Source: Artemisia argyi (taxonomy: Eukaryota; Streptophyta; Magnoliopsida; Asterales; Asteraceae). Taken from it: 64,000 nucleotides of DNA. Positions 21,510 through 37,760 of the stretch are shown piece by piece. The notes under the pieces were generated by a model. The model saw only the letters and a program-made list of their open reading frames with translations, searched no databases and was not told where the DNA came from. Every line of letters starts with the position of its first letter. Positions within the stretch are counted from its first letter, which is position 1. The stretch covers positions 303,753,357 through 303,817,356 of the forward strand of contig CM060709.1 of NCBI GenBank assembly GCA_030686995.1. The letters are read 5' to 3'. A program made the position numbers and the translations under genes.

Positions 21510-22020
21510 GTGTATTGAGTGTGTGTGTGAGAACTATAGTAGTATTAATTAGAGATGTTTATGAAAGAGTAATATGTAAAGAAAGGAGACCGGCATTGAC
21601 GAATATTGTCGGTGGGGCGTGTGATTTGGATTTTGGTGGGCTAGGTGATGCTTTCACATGTGCCGTGTGAATGTATGACTAACCGTGTCTATTTAATTTG
21701 ACAAAAGACACTATGTGGAAATGGGTATGTACCTTCAATTGTTAAATATTAGAATGGATCTTACGTTTGGAAGTCATATACACTCTTTCTTAGATTTAGG
21801 TCCTGTTTGGTTGACGGTGTTTAGAGATAGAATACTACTTTAGACTTGAATATAGCTGTTTGGTTAAATTCTCAAAGAAAATACATGGGCTTGAGAGCCA
21901 CTAATAGTCAATATTCTAATTATATATATATATATATATATATATTAAAATAGGAGAGGATGATGGGAACAAGCACAGTAGCTGCTACAGTGGTTTCTAC
22001 AATAACTTCTTTTTTTTTTT
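21510..22020. other. 5' flank of the VARLMGL gene with TA microsatellite
   Basis: Probable promoter and 5' UTR of the gene at 20610-21497 on the minus strand; no convincing TATA box. A (TA)n run sits at about 21922-21945. GGTCCTGTTTGGTTGACGG at 21799 looks like the end of a MITE whose partner end I did not find. Confidence 0.4.
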
Positions 22021-22391
22021 ACAGTATTAACGGTCGTTAGTTATTTAACGGCTGTTAACTAACGACCGTTATCTTTAAATTTAAAAAAAAAAATTGTACG
22101 CACTTTGTCTTTCATCTCAGCGGTTCATTGCAAATTTAGTCCTCAAATAATTTACATAAATGGTCCTTCATGTTATACATCCAATTGCAAATGCAGTCCT
22201 ATTTGTACAGTACTAACAGTCGTTAGTTATTTAACGGCTGTTAACTAACGACCGTTTCTTTAACATTTAAACAAAAAATTGTACGCACTTTGTCCTTCAT
22301 CTCAACGGTTCATTGCAAATTTAATCCTCACATAATTTACATAAATGGTCCTTCATTTTATACATCAATTGCAAAGTCAGTTCTAGGTAGC
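22021..22391. repeat. Two tandem copies of a 186-base unit with palindrome
   Basis: Copies start at 22021 and 22207. Each opens with the palindrome AACGGTCGTTAGTTA ... TAACTAACGACCGTT and continues with a similar CAANNNCAGT/GTCCTTCATC phrase (the no-longer-identical copies differ at scattered sites). Confidence 0.75.
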
Positions 22392-23102
22392 TAACTTCAC
22401 GTTAAGTAGCTAACGGAAACAAAAGAATTCCGTAGCAACGCCCGAGTACCAACACTCGTTCTCATCTAAAAGGCAGGTTTACTCATTTTATGTAGGTCCC
22501 ACTATATATATCTCTCTATCTCACTCTCATATCTACATTTTATTAAATAACAAATCTTTATTTTAATTTTTTACTAACAATTTAAAACAATATTTTTAAT
22601 TTAATATAATTTTTTCTTTTTCCTAATCAAATCAAAATCAAAATACAAAACCAAATCTTAAACCCACCTACAAACTAAACGGGCACTAAGTTAACAATGT
22701 GTGTAAAATGTTAGATATAAGCTAAGAGGGCAACGAGTGGTAACATGTTACGAGTATAACACTAACACCAACATCATGTCAGCGCCACATCATTTTAACA
22801 TCAAATAACATAACACCAAACCATCATGAACTCATAACACCCAATAACACCACTTTCAGAGACCCACCTTTTCTTAAAATAACAATTTACAAATTCTACC
22901 ATGAACAATTTCATTCATTAAAAACCCGTAACAAATATTTCATTCATTAAGTTAATATATAAATAACATTTTTATTAAAATTAAATAAATACATATATGT
23001 TACAAAACTAAAATAAATAAGTTAAATGGGTATTCGGGCCAATAGTTTCCAGCCCATTGATATTTGGTCCAATCATATATACTACTCCACTAGTCCACTC
23101 TG

Positions 23103-23139
<37 letters not shown>

Positions 23140-23795
23140 CTCAAAAAAAAAAAAAAAAAAACCACTCATCTCTCATCTTCTTCCTCTCCTCCATGCACAT
23201 ACACAGGCAACCCCAGAAACACAAACCCAACACTCCAAATGGTTACTTGTTTAATGCAAGGGCCTCTTTTGAAAATCCATGGTAAATCCAAACGCGAGTT
23301 ACTACCTTAACGCAAATGGAAACGCAAGTCAAAAAAACACTCCCTGGAACTAGTGTTAACGCCATAACGGCGTTGGAATAACGCCACATAGACAATAACA
23401 CCAAATAGAATATTCCCTCACTAAATTCTCTAGTTTTTGATACTCTCTCTATCTCAAAGTTTTTTCGTATGAGAACACATTTTTTTTCTCTATAAACCAG
23501 GAGGATATACCCTCGCATTGCATTGGACGGCTTTAAGCAAACATTTTTTGATACTCCTTCTATCTCAAAGATATTGTCAGGAAACAAAAATCACATAATT
23601 TAATAAAAGTAAACATATTTTATTTTTCAAGCACTCAAATAGAATATTCTCTCACTAAATTCTCTAGTTTTTACCCACAACTCATATACGTAAATTCAAA
23701 TAGATAAAGAATCTAAAAAGAAAAAGAATTAAGCAAATAGTCTAATATAAACCTTTAAATATAAACAGTAATCTTTATGTAAATGAGGAAGGCAG
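22392..23795. other. Repeat debris, poly-C and poly-A tracts
   Basis: No gene. A run of 30 C at 23107-23136 is followed by about 19 A at 23143-23161. AATAGAATATTC-CTCACTAAATTCTCTAGTTTTT occurs twice (about 23404 and 23637), bracketing about 230 bases. The phrase GTCAGCGCCACATCA-type near 22790 also occurs in the Harbinger element at 33055, so part of this may be a worn Harbinger MITE. Confidence 0.4.
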
Positions 23796-25328
23796 AACCC
23801 GTGCTACGCACGGGCTAAGAATCTAATTGTTAATCGTGTATTCTTTCTGTATATTGGCGAGTGTATACTTAATTACTGTTTAGTATGTTGTATGAAATGT
23901 TTTAACTTTCTTGTATACAAATTTAAAAGTGTTTGATGTTGTTTTGGTATTGTGGTGTTGTATTCTATATATGGGCTTTTGGTTATTAGGTTGTGATGCT
24001 TTGTTTCTTTTGGCATATTACTTATTTGCATGATAAAAAAATGGTTTTGTTTCTTTTGGTCTATTACTTAGCCCTACAATACTTGTCTATTAGATGGTTT
24101 TTGCATGATAATATGAAGCGCACGGGGTCTATCTAATTGGTCATAGTTAATATGTGTTAAATATTTTCTTTATTAAGTTTGTAAGTTAAAGTTTGTGTAA
24201 TAATGTAGATATAATAATGCAACATAAACTGTATAAAAATCGTTACAAACCTTTTTAGCTTCATCTCATTTTATTGTATAATTAATTTTATTGAAAATTA
24301 ACATTAAAGTCTAACTAATATTAATAAATTTTATCAATAAACTCAATTCTAAATAGCTAACTAAATGAATATTAATTACCAAACTATTAATAATTCCTAA
24401 AACCTTTGGACTCCACTATTATGTCTTAAACTTAATTTTTTTAATTCACAAATGGGTTTGAGCAAAAATTATATACCTTTTCTTTTATATTCATTATTCA
24501 AGTTACATGCATACATAAAGCTAAAAAGTATCATTTAACCATTTAAATGTTGCTTTACATACATGCTCGTGTACATTTTCTTTAATCAATTCGCACATGT
24601 GAGCTACATCAATAGAAAACACACATAAATTACTTGTATATGAAAATGCATTAACATAACACATATATCTATATATATATTGCATTAGGTTAAATCATCA
24701 ATTATTCTTGCAACCTTTTCAACTTCATCTCAATCAATAACCGACTTTTAATTGTATACTAATTACTAAATATCATGTGATAAATTCCGGCAAGTCTTGC
24801 ACTTCCATCTCGATGTTGTATGTACTTCACATTAAATGTACCGGTTTTATTTTTCGATAAAAGTTTGAACTTTTGCTTATGTTTAAAACTCAACTTTTTT
24901 ATTTGATATTATAATTTACAAACGGATTTAAGTTAAAAGTGTGTATTTTTTCCTTTCTATTCATTACTCAATGTGATATTTTTAATATGTCGTATTTTGC
25001 TATTATAGCAAACTCATTTAATTGGCGTAAATATTGGTTTCTCACTAATGATTCTACATATAAAAAAAGAAAACACTTTGCGATGCGCGACCTTCTTCTT
25101 TTCAATAATAATTCAATTGTACACGATAAATTCATTCTAATATTTCTCAAAGAGCATTCGAAAGCAACTACTTACATAAACTAATCACGCTAAAAAGTAT
25201 CATTTAACCATTTAAATGTTGCTTTACATGTATGCTCGTGCACATTTTCTTGAATCAATTCGCACATGTGAGCTACATCAATAAAAAACGCACATAAATT
25301 ACTTGTATATGAAAATGCATTAACATAA

Positions 25329-27054
<1,726 letters not shown>

Positions 27055-27649
27055 TTGTTTATAACAATCACATAAATATGTAAGAAACAAAGAAAATAGT
27101 TGGTATCACAATCTTTGGTTCCATTTATCTAAGCATGCATGATATTGTGTGATTTTCATGGTACCTGCGTATGATAACTAAATTAAGAAAAAAAGAAGAT
27201 CAAGTTAATTATAAAGATCTAAAAGATGTGTGAATCATCTCCAAAATGTTGCATAAGAGAATTTACATACCGCTACCAACAATCAAAGATCTAAAAGATG
27301 TGTGAATCATCTTCAAATGTACATACTAAATGTGATTTTAGCCGGTTTATATAGGCATGAATTAGGTTAAATCATTAATTATTCTTGCAACCTTCCGCAA
27401 CCCTTGCACTTCATCTAACCTACTTTTAATTCTATACTAAATTCTATGTGATTAATTCGGTCAACCCTTGCACTTCATCTCCTTTCATGATTGTATAGTT
27501 ATTATGAGGCTGCATTAAATTCCGAGCATTAGCTATCTTGTACTCTATGCAACTATTAAACGACAACAACTTGTTTGTAACTCTACAAACTCTATCATCA
27601 TAACTCCACATTAAATTTAGGGACTGAATCTTATAGTATTACGAGGCAT

Positions 27650-29850
<2,201 letters not shown>

Positions 29851-31504
29851 TTCGATACAAAAAATGGATCCTAAGATTACCCCTTCTCACTGATTACGAC
29901 ACATTCTCACTTTCATGTCCCTACCAACATTCCAAAACTCATCTTTTCATGAATAACAACATCAAATTTTATACATATTTGTGAGATCAAAATTAAAACA
30001 AATAATTTGTGAACTTCAATTAATACCATATAGTAACCATTAGTAGAGAGACCCTCAAATCCCTATCAAAAAACATATATTAAAATAAATTCTCAAAATA
30101 TTAATTTTGTCTAGTTATAATTTCCATCAATTCAACTTTGGTTTTGTATTATTTCTAATGTCATGGGGTGGATACATTGCAACCTCTTAAACTGCTTAAG
30201 TAGAAGGAAAAAAAATAAAAGCAAGATTCAAGCCACCATTAATATTCATCAAAGCTTTGTCACACTAATTATAAACCTTGTTTACATATGATTTTCATTT
30301 TCTTGCATGCCTAATTTTTTGACAGTTCTTTCATAAACGTGGAGATATTATCCACTCCGTCTCCATCTTCCACTTTGTTTTGTTATCAACATCTTGATAT
30401 ACCTCGTTAGCGTCACTAACCACTTATCAATACATGTAAGAATAACATTAATAAACTACTAACCAACCAAAAATTTTAAAATAGGTTAGCAGATCTAACC
30501 CCCGGTTCCTTCTCAGGCAACAACACATCCATTTGTCTTCCATAAACTTCAAAGCTGGACTATCAACCGACTTCACATGCAAGAAAGTTAACCATTTGCT
30601 TACCTTTGCACGTATACCCCCTTGCGTTAATCAAGTCAATATTTCTACATGAACCATTGCACGTAACATTAATATGCATAGTACACTTTCATTGGACGGA
30701 GAAATTTTACATTAACCAACTAAATTCAATTCCATAGGTGAGAAGCTACACCAAAAAGAACTTTATCACACTATAACAAAAAATATGGAAAAACTATTGA
30801 CTGAAAAAAATGATCATGTCAATATCTATTTCAAAACTATTTTATCTAATTAGCAAGCTTGTTAATTCACAGATCTTGAGCCATAAAAACAGATGGGGTA
30901 CATACCAAGGTTACGGTTATCGATGCCAATGAATTCAATGCCATCAATTGCTAGCATGTGATCCATTTTATTCTCATCATGTGCCTAGAAACAAAAAGTA
31001 TAGATCAAAAGGAAATTGGTTAGTTGGTGCTGCACTGAATTTACACACAAACAATAATAAACTAACAGCAAACATGTGATTCATACAAAATCATCAAACT
31101 ACACACAAATTAAAGTTTCACACACACACACACACATCATTAACAAAGACCAAATGATATTATTTATAGTATTCAATGATGGTGGTTGAAGGGTTTGTAC
31201 ATTTATTTGAAGGCAAATGAAAGGAGCAAATGATTAAATGAAAATAAAGGCTAGCAACACTTCGTATGATTTCACTCATTTACATTTGAAACACTAAATA
31301 TACCTCATATGTACTTACCATTTAAGCATGAACATTAAACCAAGGTACTTACGCATGAAGCTTCCGCATAATGATACTCTATTTTCTGCATTTAATTCCG
31401 AGCATTATGTAACTTGTACTCTATGCAATCTTGACGCATCCACATTAAATTAGAGGACCTAATCTTATAGTATTATAGATAGATAGCAAACTTTTCATAT
31501 ATAA
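29851..31504. other. Intergenic, no gene seen
   Basis: AT-rich DNA without a convincing frame. A short CA repeat lies at about 31120-31134. 31380-31470 resembles 27510-27640, a worn piece of the neighbouring duplication. Confidence 0.45.
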
Positions 31505-32478
31505 AATTTGATGCATTTGACAAATAGAGAGTAATAAAGACAAAAAAAAAATAAAATAATAAATAAAAATCTTTAGAGCCTCCAAATAAATTTTTTTGTT
31601 TCTCTTTATTACTTTGTATTTGTGAAATTGGATGCTTGATCTTGGAGCTAACAATTTTTTTGAATACAATAAAACCATGAATAACATTTGACCAATTAAC
31701 ATTTTATGTTTTAATAATTAACATATTATATATATTTTTAATTTTAAATATATGCAGAAAATGACAAAATTGTTAGTACTACTTAATGCATAGTAACAAT
31801 TCATAAAATTGCTTATATATAAAATTAAAATGTGAAACAAAATCACTGGCTTCACAACAGACTACACAGTAATAGCATGCAAGGCATTCGACAGTTGAAG
31901 CAAAAATGGTACACCGGTTTTTGACACATGCCCAGCAAAAAGAGACAAAACATACATACTTATACATACATAATTAATATTGCCATTAATATATGATTTC
32001 ATGAAGTCACACACAATAATGTGAGACTTCAGTTTTATCTATTTATTATAAATACGTAAATGATCTAAGTAATTAAAAAGGGATTGAGTTTAATTAGTTG
32101 GACTAATTAATAGTATAGGGTTTTTGGACTAATTAAAGTGTAATGGGCTTGAACCAAGAACCAAAAAAAACCCTTTTGGGCCTTAGTAATCGGCAGTGTC
32201 GGGTGTAACACCCCAAAACCAATTTTAGCATATTATCACTAGGATGTCATTGGATAAGTTGACTATGACTTTGAAGTATTGGAAGGCTAAATTTGATTGG
32301 TTGGTGAATATGTTTAAATGATAAGTCAAAGTTAATAGTTAATTTTAGTTAATGTTAGTTAAATATATGTAATATGATTTTAGAAAACACTATGTAGCCT
32401 AACTATAATAATAAAAAGAGAGTTTAAGGACAATTATTGCCAGAATGGCAAACTTACAACAACCTCCTAACTAGAATT
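31505..32478. repeat. Segmental duplication, copy 1 (uninterrupted)
   Basis: About 1 kb matching 34990-41141 in order. Shared markers are GATGCATTT-ACAAATA near the start, AAGCAAAAATGGTACACC in the middle and AACAACCTCCTAACTAGAAT at the end. This copy lacks all the insertions found in copy 2. The small frame on the minus strand (KYVCFVSFCWAC...) is also partly shared with a third fragment at 57716-57850. Confidence 0.8.
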
Positions 32479-33011
32479 ATCCCATAAAAGAGTTGACGCA
32501 CATTAAATGGTTATACCTTCCAAACTCAAAAAATGGTTTTTAAACACAAACTCAAAAAATGGTTTTTAAACATACCTGTAACCTATTTTCACAAATTCTC
32601 TAACTTCTAATTGCAAACAAAACCTGAAACAGTTGAAGTACATTACATGGTTACATTCTCAAAACTACAACCACATCAAAGAAACAGATTAAAAAAGTTG
32701 TTCAAACATACCTGCAAACCAAAACAACTCCAAACGAAGCTTCAAAAATCTCCTCATCAATGCCAAAACAAAAATTGCATAAGAAGATTGATAAATCACC
32801 ACTTTTAGAAATCCCCAACAAACCTTCCAACTATGTTATATATAGTTAATCACGCCGAGAATGGAGCAGACAAGTTAAGCAAAGAACTAACTGAAAAATA
32901 AAGTGGCAAGTTAGTGGAAAACACATCAAAACACGCCTATTAATCCAAAACACAAGTGTTAAACATGCAAATAACATCCTAAATTAAGTGACAAATTAGT
33001 GGAGATCCCAC
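32479..33011. other. Intergenic
   Basis: No gene. CAAACTCAAAAAATGG is directly repeated at about 32520-32575. Confidence 0.4.
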
Positions 33012-33370
33012 TAAGAGCATTTACATCAATAACGTGAGTTATAACCTAACTCAGCGCTACGTCAGCGCCACATCAGCTTTAACACTTTAACTTTAACTCA
33101 CAAAAAAACATCCACAACAATAACTCAACTTAACTCAGCTTTAACTCAATTATTTTCAAATTCAACCCTCAACTAAAACTAATATTTCATTTAACTAACT
33201 AATAAAACACAACTTATATTAATACTTAAAATTTAAACATACATTAAACAAACTACAATCCCGCCCACCAACTTTTGAATTTTAAATGTTTGAAAGATCC
33301 CGCTCGGTTGAATTTTGAAATTTGATTTTTATCCCGCTCGGTTTTCAAATTTCAAAATTCTATCATCCCC

Positions 33371-33378
33371 TATAAATA
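33371..33378 (+). promoter_or_regulatory. TATA box of the Myb-like ORF
   Basis: CCCTATAAATAAC, 48 bases before the ATG at 33426. Confidence 0.6.
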
Positions 33379-33425
33379 ACACACCATACAATAGTGTTCT
33401 TCACAAACTCCTAAAGTATTTCACA

Positions 33426-33944
33426 ATGAATAATAGTTGGTCAATGGAAGAAGATGAGTTGCTAGGTAACGTATGGCTTGAAGTTCACGATTCTGGAGAC
33501 CTTGTGAATGGACGTTCTTTTTGGAATGAAGTTACACAAAGGTTCAACGGTCAAACTGATGGTGAGAACCGTAATAAAAATAGTATTACGGCTCACTGGA
33601 GTAGAATCAACATTGAATGTCGTAGGTATAACGATATTTACAGTGAGTTGCTGCTTACAAGTGAAGACCCTTGTCGCCTCAGCAATGCAAACCGAATTTA
33701 TCATGAATGCTATGGGAGAGGGATATATTATCAACATGTGTGGTTCATTCTGAGAATCACGTGGGCATGGGACAGACTATGTGTAATGGTGTTTTATGTT
33801 AAGTATTTCCGTATCGTGTCTTTCTATTTTCCGTATCGTGTGTATTTGTTTCCTGTATCGTTTGTAACTTGGTGTAATGTTGATTTAAATTTGAAATTGA
33901 ATAAAACGCTTAACGGCTACTTTTCCAACAACTATTTTGCTTAA
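33426..33944 (+). CDS. Harbinger ORF1-type Myb/SANT-like DNA-binding protein
   Basis: Starts MNNSWSMEEDELLGNVW at 33426; the longer frame upstream reads through promoter sequence. The opening W-x-EDE-LL-x-x-W followed by FWNEVTQRFN and ITAHWSRINIECRRYNDIY is the trihelix/Myb-like pattern of the accessory protein encoded by PIF/Harbinger elements, which partners the transposase in binding element ends. The typical continuation (IYHECYGRGIYYQHVWFIL) is present to about residue 110. After that the frame loses resemblance (hydrophobic run VMVFYVKYFRIVSFYF), so the C-terminal part is probably altered by a frameshift. No transposase is encoded nearby. Confidence 0.7.
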   Translation: MNNSWSMEEDELLGNVWLEVHDSGDLVNGRSFWNEVTQRFNGQTDGENRNKNSITAHWSRINIECRRYNDIYSELLLTSEDPCRLSNANRIYHECYGRGIYYQHVWFILRITWAWDRLCVMVFYVKYFRIVSFYFPYRVYLFPVSFVTWCNVDLNLKLNKTLNGYFSNNYFA

Positions 33945-33960
33945 CAGCTACTTTCCCCCC

Positions 33961-33968
33961 TATAAATG
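33961..33968 (+). promoter_or_regulatory. TATA box of the second Harbinger ORF
   Basis: CCTATAAATGCC, 61 bases before the ATG at 34029. Its layout repeats that of the first ORF (TATA box, CACACA-containing leader, ATG). Confidence 0.55.
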
Positions 33969-34028
33969 CCAGTTTATCCAAACGATATTTCCTCACACAC
34001 ATATCAATATTGTTAACACACACATAAA

Positions 34029-34349
34029 ATGGCAAACGAACTAGCTGAGGTGCAAACATCTATTCTTTCCTGATTACGCAAAGAACAAGATAAGGAACTC
34101 AAGTTGGTTAACAATTTGCTAGGTGAGATAACTCGTTTTATAATGTAGATGCATAATCGTGCTCCTGAGATCGAAAGGTTACGTGAGCTTCCTCAAGACC
34201 ATCCAATTATCAGTGTCGGGATAGAAACTCTATTAAGAAATGATGAAACAGATCTGCAACTTCAAATCGCCTTGAAAATGGTTAGGGAACAAGTGTTGCA
34301 AGTGTGGGAGGAGAAGTCAGATCTAATCGACAATTACAAATCTATATAA
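34029..34349 (+). pseudogene. Short coiled-coil ORF of the Harbinger element, two in-frame stops
   Basis: From MANELAEVQTSILS to DNYKSI, 106 sense codons in one frame interrupted by TGA at about 34071 and TAG at about 34146. The texture is charged and helical (RKEQDKELKLVNNLLGEI, LQIALKMVREQVLQVWEEK). I know no named family for it. The 3' flank repeats motifs of the 3' flank of the first ORF (TATCGT and TTGAAATT phrases), suggesting the two units share an origin or their processing signals. Both stops can arise by single changes. Confidence 0.5.
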
Positions 34350-34517
34350 ATTGTATCGTTATTTTACGTTTCGTATGTTTTCACTTTCGTGTATTGTATT
34401 TGAAATTTAATGAATCGTATCGTTATTTAACTATACCGTTTAAGAAATAAGGGGGTGTTTTGTAATTTTCAATATCTTGATTTCAAAATATATAAAAGTT
34501 CATAGGGGTGAAAAGTG

Positions 34518-34573
<56 letters not shown>

Positions 34574-34719
34574 GAAAACAAGCCTTAACGTGACGTTAAG
34601 GGGTTAACGTTTCTCGTTAACGCAGCCTTAACGCCACATGCTACAACGATTAACGCACCTTAACGTGCGTTAATCAAGCCTTAACGCCCCACTTCACGTT
34701 ACTGATGCACATGCTCTAA

Positions 34720-34989
34720 GAAAAAGAGCATAACAATTTTTTTAATATTTTTAAGCCGATGGCTCAGCGTGTGAAGAGTGTCGGCTCAAGCCGCGGCTTC
34801 ACAGTGAGCTAAATGAGATACATTTTTATATAGTTATAATAACTAGAACTCTTTTAAAAAACTTACTTAAGTTTCCAGATATGAGGATAATAAAAAATAC
34901 TAATTGACAGACTCCATCAAGCTGATCTACATTTCGGCAGCTTCGGAACAGCGCCGGCTCCCCAAATAACTTCAATGAATGTAATATAC
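34720..34989. other. Short intergenic
   Basis: No gene. A GC-richer patch around 34755-34805 (GGCTCAGCG, GGCTCAAGCCGCGGC) is not assigned. Confidence 0.35.
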
Positions 34990-35150
34990 TATAATTAGAT
35001 GCATTTTACAAATACATAGTAATAAAGAGAAACAAAAAAATTTCTTTGGAGACTTGATCTTAGAACTCACAATTTTTTTAATACAATAAAACCATGAATA
35101 ACCATTTGACCACTTAACATTTTATGTTTTAATCCTTAACATATTATATA

Positions 35151-35253
35151 CTCCAATCCAAATCATTAATTAATAGTGAAAGGGTAAAACTGTCTTTTTT
35201 TTCTTAATTTGTATGTTTTTTGTTGAGGGACAAGAACTTTAGGACGGAGGGAG
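35151..35253. mobile_element. Stowaway-type MITE (103 bases)
   Basis: TA on both sides; ends CTCCAATCC and, reversed, CTCCCTCCGTCC, the well-known plant Stowaway/Mariner end. Confidence 0.7.
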
Positions 35254-35320
35254 TATATTTTTATTTTTTATTATATGCAAAAATTGACAAAATTGTTAAT
35301 ATTTAATGAATAGTACTTAC

Positions 35321-35568
35321 TCCGTTTCAAAATAATAGCCCCTCGCTTGATTTTTAAAAATTTTCCTATTCAAATTTGACTTTAAGTATTTTTGTTTATG
35401 TTCTATAATATTTGATGCAAAATATATGAATTGATTGGGTTTTAAATGTATTTTCATTGGTATAATTTAATTAGGTATTATATAACACAAACAAAATACT
35501 CAAGGTTAAAGTTGAATAAAAAAAGACTTAAAAAGTCAAATGAGTACTATTATTTAGAACGGGTGGAG
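35321..35568. mobile_element. Stowaway-type MITE (248 bases)
   Basis: TA duplication at 35319-35320 and 35569-35570. Ends CTCCGTTTCAAAATAATAG and, reversed, CTCCACCCGTTCTAAATAATAG. Confidence 0.85.
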
Positions 35569-35741
35569 TAACAATTCAAAGAATAGTTTATATTTATAAT
35601 TAAAATGTGAAGTAAAATCATTAGCTTCATAACAAGACTACACCAAGGCATTCGATAGTGGAAGCAAAAATGGTACACCAGTTTTTGAAACACGCCCAGC
35701 AAAATCAGACAAAACATACATATTTATACTGTGTAATTTTG

Positions 35742-36049
35742 GGTAAATGATTGAAAAAAATATCATACTTAACACCATTTGTTTTTATGAGTAGCGAATA
35801 ATTTTTTTTTGCTTTTACGGGTATTTTTCTTTTAAATTTAGTCTTTTTAAGGTATTTTATAACATTTTGTGACATTTTTTTTGCCTCTTTCAACTAATAA
35901 AACTTTTACTTTTTCGAATGGCAAAAATGTCAAAAAAATACCTCAAAAAGAATAAATTTAACAAAAAAAGTACCATTTTAAGCAAAAAATTTTGTTCGAT
36001 ACCTAAAAAAAATAGTGTCAAGTATAATATTTTTTTAATCATTTGCCTT
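35742..36049. mobile_element. Inverted-repeat element (about 308 bases)
   Basis: Arms GTAAATGATTGAAAAAAAT and, reversed, GCAAATGATTAAAAAAATAT pair over about 30 bases. Target duplication uncertain. Confidence 0.6.
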
Positions 36050-36189
36050 TTAATTTTCAACAGGCCAATATTGTAACCTAATTGTAGGAATATGTGCATG
36101 GCATAACATAGTTAATACCACCATTAATATATGATTTCATGAGACCGCACACTATAAGGCGAGAATTTAGTTTTATGCATTATATTATA

Positions 36190-37717
36190 CCAATATTCTA
36201 AAACCCAAAATTCCCGTTATACACAAAGCGCCTTCCTATTGGTTGCTACCCCGTAAGATAACTGTTTGAACCACTGTTCATTTTTTTCCACTATTCCCGT
36301 TCCGTTTTCCCCTTTGTGATATTTTCCGCTCATCTCCACAATAACCTAGAACCTTCTTCCCATTCACACACACAAATCCCTCTTATGTTTTCTGCACTCT
36401 TCAAGATTCTTCCATCTAAAACACAAATACTCAAAACACTCACCTTACCATTAATCTTCTCTCTAACTGATTAAGAATTCAGGAACCCAAATATATGATC
36501 AAAAAAAAAATGAAAAAAAAAAAAGAAACCCAGATCGATATCCTTCCACAACCACCACACAAAACAAATGTGTAACAGCGATTCTAGAGAAGATTACCTT
36601 CACCCTTGAGTCACGATTGGTGATGAGGAAGATGAGGTATATATATATTTTTTCCGGCTTGATTTAATTAGATATTCAGTTTCCTTTTTATGATTTATGG
36701 TTTTCTTCCTTAATGGCATACAGGCGGTTAAACACACACACGCGAAATTTTTTTTGTGCTTTGGGTTTTTGGAGATGCAAGATGGGTGCCTATTTTGGCT
36801 GTTTTTTGTCCCACAATATTGTTTTTGTTTATGCTCGATCCGTGATTAACTAAAGGTAAGATTTTTCCTTAGATATAAACATAAATGTTTATTTGTTATA
36901 TTTTGGTTTTTGAAATTAGTTGTTTTATTATGGTTAAACAAAGACCCTCCTGATGTTAAATATGAAACTAAAAAAGTTGTATTTGCTAAGAAAAAAAGAA
37001 TATAAGCAGGAAGTGTTTTCTGTTGAGCAATCCTGAACAGCCCCTAATCTAATCTAATTATAACAAACCAACTAACAAAATATATTTCGTGATCATGTTG
37101 GTTATGTTGGCGGAAGAAGGAACGCACATGATTAACGAGATTGTAAAGGTCGATAGTATTATGACGTACGAGTTTGATTATGGTTCAATTAGTTGTACGT
37201 CGAGTAGGTTGTATTATTTTGCCAACTAGAAATATGTTCATTGTGCATAGGAAAGTATTTTTATCTAAATTGAATGAGTGGTTTTGGACTAAGGTTGTTA
37301 AGATGGTAATGCTTTAATGTTATTAGTCTCGAACTCCTGCATTTTGGTTAGCAATAAGTGAGGCTTTGGGGTTGCTAATTTATTCAGCTTATGAAAATGG
37401 TGTTTGGATTTGTTTATTGTGTAAAAACTGTTCGATTAGTATAAAAATTTAATTATTTGCTGAAAACTGTCGACCAATATAATTTAGTAAATGTTTTAAC
37501 TTAATTTTAGGATCGCTTTTTTAGGTTTTAAATTCGTATTTATAACTTATTTTTGTTCTTTCTTTTCTGTTCTTGGTGCAGGACATAGTGGTAAAGATGG
37601 CTGATTTGCTATGATGAAGCATTAAGAAAAACGGAACACTGGTAAGTTTTTCTAACTTCCAATTTTTCTTCCATCTCTATTGTTTTTAACATGAGGTACA
37701 TTGTTCGCATGTTTTGG

Positions 37718-37760
<43 letters not shown>

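Larger units (their letters stand above)
33012..34719 (+). mobile_element. Harbinger-type element with two small genes, no transposase
   Basis: The element is 33015-34716, flanked by TAA on both sides. Ends GAGCATTTACATCAATAACG and, reversed, GAGCATGTGCATCAGTAACG are terminal inverted repeats. The three-base TAA duplication and these ends fit PIF/Harbinger. It holds a Myb/SANT-like ORF and a second short coiled-coil ORF, each behind its own TATAAAT box, but nothing resembling the DDE transposase. A T-run of about 50 bases (34518-34570) lies near the right end. Confidence 0.8.

Noticed and set aside
23243..23587. 114-codon minus-strand frame
   Set aside because: Built on repeated sequence (AATAGAATATTC, TACTC-CTATCTCAAAG) with no known domain.
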